DNA of 64,000 nt from Rhynchosporium graminicola (taxonomy: Eukaryota > Ascomycota > Leotiomycetes > Helotiales > Ploettnerulaceae): contig FJUW01000007.1 of assembly GCA_900074885.1 (NCBI GenBank), positions 190,826 to 254,825 on the forward strand, given 5' to 3'. Shown piece after piece: positions 57,950 to 64,000 of this stretch (within the stretch, counting starts at the first letter, position 1; each line of letters opens with the position of its first letter). The notes under the pieces were generated by a model. It was not told where the DNA came from, did no database searches, and was given only the letters and a program-made list of their open reading frames with translations. Both the position numbers and the translations under genes were made by a program.

Positions 57950-58628
57950 GGAGATTGTGCTTGGGGTTACGAGCATATCTAGGGTCCATCCATCTTCCTA
58001 GGTGGAAACCACGTTGAGAACATCAAATAGTGTCACACTATTGGTCTCACTATTGATCACCGAAAGCATCGATCCGTTGCGAATATTTTCAGGGGTTCAT
58101 TAAAATAGCTCTGGGCATCCACGTTGCCGTCCTTCTGGAGAGCAACGGGCGCTACTCATCTCATCTCACGTTCAAGGCGTCAGGAGTTATATTGGGATTA
58201 TATAGTAAATAGGGAGCCGACATAGCAGATCAATTCCGCTATGCACGATTCACGATTTACGATCAGAGTATCACTTGTCGCTTCCATTCTATCCATGTCT
58301 GAAATCGGGCTAGGTGTGACAATGTGAAGGCAGAATACAACCCGAGTAAATACACTAAAAGTTTTTCTCAATTTCACACGAGATGTATATGTAGCTAGAA
58401 GCTAGAAAAGGATTGGTAAAATCTGACTGAAAAGCTCAATAAATTGTTCGGCAATCCTTTTTGAACCCGGCAGAAGTCTATCATCAGTCCCCGTTTTCAT
58501 CGTAATGTCTTCCTTCAAAATTGCGACATGCAAGTCGCCAAACGCCTAACGCCGTCGCTCAACAGACCGACATCTATCATCTGACCACATCGCTCGCCAT
58601 GCATGACCACTAATAAACAAGCAACCTC
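57950..58628. other. Convergent 3' spacer between hapX and the inositol oxygenase gene
   Basis: Both neighbours end here. Nothing beyond untranslated regions is seen. Confidence 0.6.
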
Positions 58629-59643
58629 CTACCACTTAAGGATCTTTTTCGGAAAGAATTCATCAATAAGGTCCAGATAGTACGGCTAGCACGGCATGCA
58701 TCAGCTCCAGAACACGCGCCAATACATACGACAGAAGAAAAAAAGGGAGAGAAAAAATACATACCTTCAGTTCCTCCACACTAGGCACCTCGTCACTCTT
58801 ACTGTAGAGATCATACGGATTAAACGCCCTCACAGCCTCCAACATCTTCTCATCTTTCTCACTCATCAAGTAGCAATACGCGCCTCCCGAATGCCACGGA
58901 TAGAAACTATGATATCTGATCATCGCCAGCGCCTCCTCAGGCAGGGTACTCTGATCCTTGAAAACATGATACAGATACTCATCATGTCCCCAACTCAACA
59001 TCACCTTATCCAAACCACAGCCCGGGGAGTAAATGCCGTATTGGGTGTTGTAGCGCGGATCGTTGTAATCCGGGTTTAGGGCCATGGTTTCGGGATAGAC
59101 GATTTTATCGGAGAAGGCGCAGCCGACCGGGAAGGTGTCGCCGACGACGTCCCATTGTCCCGAGGCGCCGTAGAAGAAGAGGAGTTTTCCAAGATCGTGC
59201 ACGAGGCCAGTGACTTGCATCCAGCGAGGACGGCCGTCGCGACGCATGGCTTCGGCGGACTGGATCAGGTGTTCTATCTGGGAGAGAGAGGTGTCGGGGT
59301 CGGATTCATCGATGAAGGTGTTGAGTTTCTCCATCGCTTCCCAGACGGACATCTCTGCTCTAGTGGTAGTCTGGAATTTCTCTCGGACCGCGATGTTGTA
59401 TGCCACGGTTTGTTTGATGTGTTGTTCTTTGTACAGATTGTATACGGGCTCGTTGGACTCTAGGTATTCTCTGAATTGGGATTTTTCCTTCTCGAGTACG
59501 GATTTGGATTCGGTGGTGGTGGCAAGTGCCTCTTGAGCGCGGAGGGCGGCTTTCTTGATGTTGATTTCGTCGACCATATCTGAGACATCTTCGAGGTCGG
59601 CGCCGGAGCGCGAGGGGTAGGGAGATGTTGCCGAGGGAGCCAT
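58629..59643 (-). CDS. myo-Inositol oxygenase
   Basis: Two exons on the minus strand: 59643-58765 and 58685-58629, with a 79-bp GT-AG intron (58686-58764, GTATGT...GCTAG). The product is 311 residues. The second exon supplies PYYLDLIDEFFPKKILKW, the conserved C-terminus of the family. The enzyme (EC 1.13.99.1) oxidises myo-inositol with O2 to D-glucuronate through a mixed-valent di-iron centre. All six iron ligands can be placed: H125 (IEHLIQ), H149 and D150 (VHDLGK), H220 (WGHDEYLYH), H245 (YHSFYPWH) and D278 (NPYDLYSK). The N-terminal 50 residues are variable and low in complexity, as in other fungal members. No signal peptide, so cytosolic. It gives fungi entry from inositol to glucuronate catabolism. 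Its iron use beside hapX may be coincidental. The start ATG is followed by MAPSATSPYPS. Shorter in-frame starts are possible. Confidence 0.95.
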
Positions 59644-61162
59644 TTTGACGGCTCGGTGGATATGAAAATGACGGAAGCGAGGGTGAGATTTCAGATGTGG
59701 GAATTGTTAGGTCTTTGATGGAGTATTTGAGCAAGATGTTGTGTATGACAATCCTCCGTTTTCGAGAAATGGAAATCCACAGTTCGAAATTTGAGAATTG
59801 ACTTGTCGGAAGCTAAGAAAAGGAAGTGTTGGGCAAAGGAAAAGAGGCATGGAAGGGCGAGTCTTAAATAGGAATCGCACGACATGATGGGTTGATAACA
59901 TTCTGACTGCCGCAAGCTTTCCCTTGACTGTCTGTGCCGGTGTGAATTACTAGATTCGTGGTGAATGCGGGTACACTAGTACTAGCATGGAGGTTTCAAG
60001 AATGGAAGCTGAAGCAGGCTGTTGGGAGGATCCATAACCGTGTTCTATTTCCTGCTTGTCTTCTGAATGGAGTAATATATGACAACAAGACTACCGTGAT
60101 TAGCTAGCTGGCTGTGACTTGTGGATTTCTGGAGCAGAAACATGTTAACAAAATGGGGAAAAGCAATTCGACCGTACGAACTATCATGAGCTTGAAGACC
60201 AATTGTAGCAGCCGCTTGGTAGTAAGCAAGAGGTTTTCCTGTTCATAAAAGGTCGAGAACGTCTGATAGCCATGACAATTTCACACAACGTCGTCGGTTT
60301 GTGGCGGATCAGAGATGCTTCCGTGCATTTCAGCGGGGTTGTAGTGGGGACGAGAGACCTGACGGGTTTAAAAGAGGGAATTCCCTCCGGCGACGTGGCG
60401 GGGTAAATCTCCTCATCTGGCTTTGCCTGGGCTGGGAGTGGGATCTCGTGATAGTGTTTTTCGGTCAAACAATGACTTTTTCGGGTTCCTTTGACGCGCA
60501 CGTGGTGAGGTGGAAATTGGAATTTATTCCATGGGATCCATGGAAGATTCGTTTGTGTGCGTTAGCTCTTTCTTGAGCTTTCAATGCTGCTCAATTGAGG
60601 AACCCGAGGTTGTAAGTGTGACACAAGCTGGACTTGTACAAAGTATACAATGTTTGAAATGAGGATATTAGAGACGTCACATGGTCATGAAATTGAGCAG
60701 TTTTGTTGTTGACATGATAGTTCGATAGCGGATTTCAGGGAAGGCTTGCCGCGAATTATCTGCGACCGTTGACGAGCAAAGTGTTCTCACATATCGCGCA
60801 CGACATTGGCACGTTATGGCATTGGCACATAATTGAATGATAAGCTTGTCTTTGGAGCTTCACTTCTGCTTCATGATACAAGTACCTCGTCGAAGCAAAT
60901 ATGAAGGAGGAAGTATAGGCAAGGCAGACAGCAGAAGAGAAGTCCGTCAGCGCGAACTCGACGCTCCGGTGCTAACTCGCAGGTGTTTTGATTGATTGTA
61001 GCACGCGCAAATATCGCGGTATTCCGAAGACGAGCAATACAGTACTTCCAAAGTAGCGACGTTCTTCAGCCTGACTGCATTTACATGCAAAGCGTCTTCA
61101 TCTCCATAATAATCAACTGTCATCCAACTCTTCTTCAAGCCCAGGCATAAAGCTCAAGATCA
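59644..61162. other. Intergenic, no supported gene
   Basis: The first 250 bp is the inositol oxygenase promoter. ORFs at 60184 (minus), 60301 (plus) and 60947 (minus) lack recognisable domains and overlap each other, so none is called. Confidence 0.5.
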
Positions 61163-61447
61163 ATGAAAAGTATCTTCTCAGCTTACGCGAGAGAGTGCAA
61201 TCAAAAATTCCCCCGATATCGCCCCCGAAGGAGAGATAACGATTCTCAACGCCCCGATGTGCAATGGAGGTTTCGTATCGCAAGCGAAGCCATACGTGAG
61301 CGGCCAGCTTTCAAGAAGGTAAGTATGATTGAGGAAAGAAGGTGGAGGAGGGACGAGGGTCTTATACGAATTGCGGGAGGGCTAGCGTGGTTGCCTGGAG
61401 TGGGGCTGTTTGCGCTGTTTGCTCTTCTATTGTCACTTGGGAGATAG
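61163..61447 (+). CDS. Doubtful 94-residue protein with C-terminal hydrophobic segment
   Basis: ATG to TAG, 94 residues, not recognised. The first 75 residues are strongly basic (RRRDNDSQRPDVQWRFR, EERRWRRDEG). Residues 76-91 (GGLAWLPGVGLFALFALLLS) form one hydrophobic segment at the very end, as in a tail-anchored protein. A good donor-like GTAAGT at 61320 lies inside the frame, so the true gene model may be spliced differently. The AT-poor codon use resembles nearby genes, but no homologue can be named. Kept as a candidate only. Confidence 0.3.
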   Translation: MKSIFSAYARECNQKFPRYRPRRRDNDSQRPDVQWRFRIASEAIRERPAFKKVSMIEERRWRRDEGLIRIAGGLAWLPGVGLFALFALLLSLGR

Positions 61448-61609
61448 TAGTGTCTGAGATGAGTCGGGCAGTCTCGTGATTGCAGAGCTTCAATTCCCTC
61501 TTGCTTTCGAGCATTTACCCATTTCTTCAGAAACCAATCAGAACACGATTGGTTTGAGTGGATTGAGAATCATCATCGATCACGAAGGCCAGCTAGACAT
61601 TCGCCAAGC

Positions 61610-61825
61610 TTGACGGCTGACATTTAGAGGATTTTGGTGGATGACACTTTTTAGGGGGGCTGACATTTACCGATGATATTTACGATTTGGTAGATGACTT
61701 TTACGGATGACTTTTTTTTGGTGGATGACATTTACAGGATTTTGGTAGCTGACGTTTTCCTTAGTGCATGATATTTACCGAGCTTTAGTGGATGACTTTT
61801 TTTTGGTGGATGACATTTACTAGTC
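61610..61825. repeat. Degenerate tandem repeat around GGTGGATGACATTTAC
   Basis: At least eight imperfect units of the form (T)nGGTGGATGACATTTACNGG follow one another, with spacings of roughly 15-30 bp and T-runs between them. No ORF uses it. Confidence 0.75.
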
Positions 61826-63649
61826 CGGTAATTCCAAGCTATCGATTTTGAGACTGTCCTGGGAGCTTGAGCAGCAAAAGGATTGTGATAACACCAGCGG
61901 GCACACTGATTGTGAGGACTGCACACTGATTGGAAGGAGCTGTCACAGCATCATGGACTCGCAGTGCTGCACTTCAACAAGCTACAGGACTCACGCCGCA
62001 TCATGATCTCTAGGCTGCGCCAACGCATAACAGCTGGCGCAGAGATCGAGAGGATACATGAGGACTTCTTGACGCAACAAGCTACTCGAGCGTTCGTCGA
62101 TCTGCGGACATGAGCTGAAGAACGGTCGCGTTGCGGGCTGAATGGAATACTGGTATTTTCGAAGACTGGATCCTGGCCGTAGCCGCTGAGAATGTCTCAA
62201 TTGTCCCGTGGCCTGTTTGTGATTTCTGGTAGAAGCGCGCACAGTGACTCGATCGGGGAGGAGATATCCATTACACAACAACACCCCGAAAAGCAACAGC
62301 CTGTCGTGTGGATCGAGAGTCAGTCATCTGAAGGCTCATCTACGGAGACGTGGTAACGAGTGCGAACCGCGATATTTCTTGCGATCTGTTCGTAGCGGCC
62401 GCGTTGTATGCTTTCGATGAAAGCTTCGAGACTTTGATCTGACAATCGTTCGTTGAAGTTCAGATCATGTCAGACAGCAAGAGAACCTGAGACTCGCTTA
62501 CTTGCAGAAACGATACTCAAAACTGGCGTGGCCTAGGCATCAGACGTTACCGGAAAGTATCAAGCAAGACTGGGTGTGTAGTACTTCTAAGTCGTACTTG
62601 ACCTTTGCAACTCAGCCATCGGCCACCTATCGTAGTTTTGAATCCTCAATCGGCTTTTACAGCATCATGTGTAGTTGATTTTAGAAGTCTCCCAAATGAC
62701 CAGTCATGACCATTGAGGAGGCATGGTACAGCTTAGCGATGTACAACTCTTGACCTTGGCATGTCGTTCGAATCCACCCCTAGGGAGCATCAGATGGAAA
62801 TCTCAAACTCACGTCTCCAGTAAGCGGACTCAAGGCTGAGTGCGCCTATTAGTCGTACCACTCCGTCCAGGGTGGGAATATGTTCATTCCTCTGAGTGCT
62901 ACTCAGCTCGTTTCATATATGCGTGTATCTATCAGAGCCAATACCGGTTTCATCGTGTCATTATCATATCGACTCCTTTCGGCTCCCTCCGTCCAAGCGA
63001 GCCAATTAAAAAAAAGTGGCCCTACCCAGCTCGCTTCCACGATCCACAGCAACGCTCCACAGCGACGATCTCCGACAAATCTCAAACCTCCTCCCTCAGA
63101 CATCCCAGGGTTTAGCGATTCAAAACTTCTCGAATAGGAGGTGCCCCCGAAACCACCATGGAAATTCTATGACTGAAACGTCCAAGACGTCGCGATATGC
63201 ATGAAATCGCACCACTGCTGCCAAGGTGTCAGTCGTTAAGCCTCCCAGTCCCAAAATACATTCAATATAATGAGCTGTGCATGCCCGGTTGAATTGCATT
63301 ATTGATAGACACCCACCGCCTTGACCGTATCTCGAATCCATCTGCGTTGACGCTATTTCTTCTCTTCTTCTGACACTGTCGCTTTCTATTCATTAGCGAC
63401 TGACCAATTAATCTCATTTTCCTTTATGGTAGAAGCCTGTTGAGCGAATATTTTCGATTCTTAATCTCGCCCTTTCATCTCGATCAAACAAGACGTGGCG
63501 CACTTGTGGATATAATTCGAATTTCAACCTATCAGCCGTCCTACAACATACACATCTCTCAAAGCGGCTTCTGCGTGTCTATATCCTCGACCTTTGAATT
63601 GCTACCCTCCACACCCTCTTACGCATCACTTCATATCCAACTATTCATC
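61826..63649. other. Intergenic, no supported gene
   Basis: No coherent ORF or spliced model was found. A tRNA-like T-loop sequence near 62750 fails pairing. The last 300 bp is the 5' region of the next gene, pyrimidine-rich with short AT runs. Confidence 0.5.
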
Positions 63650-63865
63650 ATGGGTCAAGCATTCTCCGGGCCGAACGCATTCAAATTCTTGAACTTCACA
63701 CCAGAGGCGACGGCTGTACTACAGAGACAACCGATACTGTTCCTTACATTAGTCATGGTACCTCTCGCCTTGACGAGTCTGGGGTTACTGGCATTCTACA
63801 TCCATATCCTCACGAACAGGCCATATAAGAAACCTAAGCCGGTGAAAGGTGTCGCGAAGGTGTAG
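63650..63865 (+). CDS. 71-residue single-pass membrane protein, unknown function
   Basis: Starts at ATG 63650 in good context (TCATCATGGG), the only ATG in a longer open frame. Ends TAG at 63863-63865. One hydrophobic segment, residues 29-53 (ILFLTLVMVPLALTSLGLLAF plus neighbours), separates a polar N-terminus from a lysine-rich tail (NRPYKKPKPVKGVAK). By the positive-inside rule the tail should face the cytosol, or the matrix if mitochondrial. The N-terminus MGQAFS fits the MGxxxS pattern for N-myristoylation, which would conflict with a simple N-out topology unless both ends are cytosolic. I recognise no family. Conserved tiny membrane proteins of this kind are common in ascomycetes. Confidence 0.6.
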   Translation: MGQAFSGPNAFKFLNFTPEATAVLQRQPILFLTLVMVPLALTSLGLLAFYIHILTNRPYKKPKPVKGVAKV

Positions 63866-64000
63866 GGTGGTGGATGGAAGAGGAGGTGAGGGTTCAAGAT
63901 TGAAGGGTCGCTGCATCGAAGAATACACTGGGTTGATTGAGAATAATGTTGGAGGACGACTACGCTTGACGGTCCGAGATGGACGCCTAGAGTGAGACGG
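63866..64000. other. 3' flank to window end
   Basis: 135 bp with no feature seen. Confidence 0.5.

Noticed and set aside
62715..62785. tRNA-like sequence with CTCTTGA loop and GTTCGAATCC
   Set aside because: T-arm flanks (TGTCG and CCACC) do not pair, the D-arm is not formed and the acceptor ends do not match, so it is not called as a tRNA.

Overview
The window is nuclear DNA of a filamentous ascomycete (Pezizomycotina). The evidence is short introns of 44-87 bp with fungal splice and branch sites, a HapX-type iron regulator with a fungal Hap4-like motif, a NudF/PAC1 (LIS1) gene, and a large AT-rich transposon block carrying the mark of repeat-induced point mutation (RIP: CpA to TpA on both strands, so CAA, CAG and TGG codons become TAA or TAG). 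I cannot place the genus. AT-rich islands of RIP-mutated nested retrotransposons next to gene-rich DNA are known from plant-associated Dothideomycetes and Leotiomycetes.

Positions 1 to about 41.9 kb are one nested transposon stack, resolved by terminal repeats and target-site duplications (TSDs). A Tc1-like DNA transposon was split by a gypsy element F (1655-41342, TSD GATTC). F was then hit by three more elements: B (4992-18683, TSD AGAAA), D (20707-31472, TSD CCTAT) and C (32009-40477, TSD CTTTT). B was hit by A (8018-15797, TSD AATCC). D was hit by E, a small non-autonomous LTR element (27439-28851, TSD ATAAT). A, C and D are one family, with 268-bp LTRs and an extra ORF antisense to gag-pol. 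All six LTR elements point the same way, with the 5' LTR on the right. Three N-marked joins sit beside duplicated sequence. Removing those duplications gives A, C and D lengths of 7780, 7777 and 7777 bp, so the duplications are almost certainly unmerged assembly overlaps.

Positions 41.9 to 53 kb are a transition zone: a pogo-like element with a 24-bp perfect terminal inverted repeat (44330-46151), two tandem Tc1-like elements (46762-48043 and 48091-49380), and two small cysteine-rich genes in mostly empty sequence. One is a five-exon gene (49881-50362) for a 95-residue secreted protein with eight cysteines, an effector-like candidate. The other is a 54-residue protein (52343-52507) with four CXXC motifs like the DnaJ zinc-binding domain.

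Positions 53 to 64 kb are ordinary gene space: nudF/PAC1 (dynein regulator, minus), hapX (iron-starvation bZIP, plus) with two perfect SreA-type ATCWGATAA boxes upstream, myo-inositol oxygenase (minus), a doubtful small ORF at 61.2 kb, and a 71-residue single-pass membrane protein at 63.65 kb. The 60-63.6 kb stretch holds little that can be supported apart from a degenerate tandem repeat near 61.6-61.8 kb. The gene-space loci are separate housekeeping or regulatory genes, not an operon-like unit.
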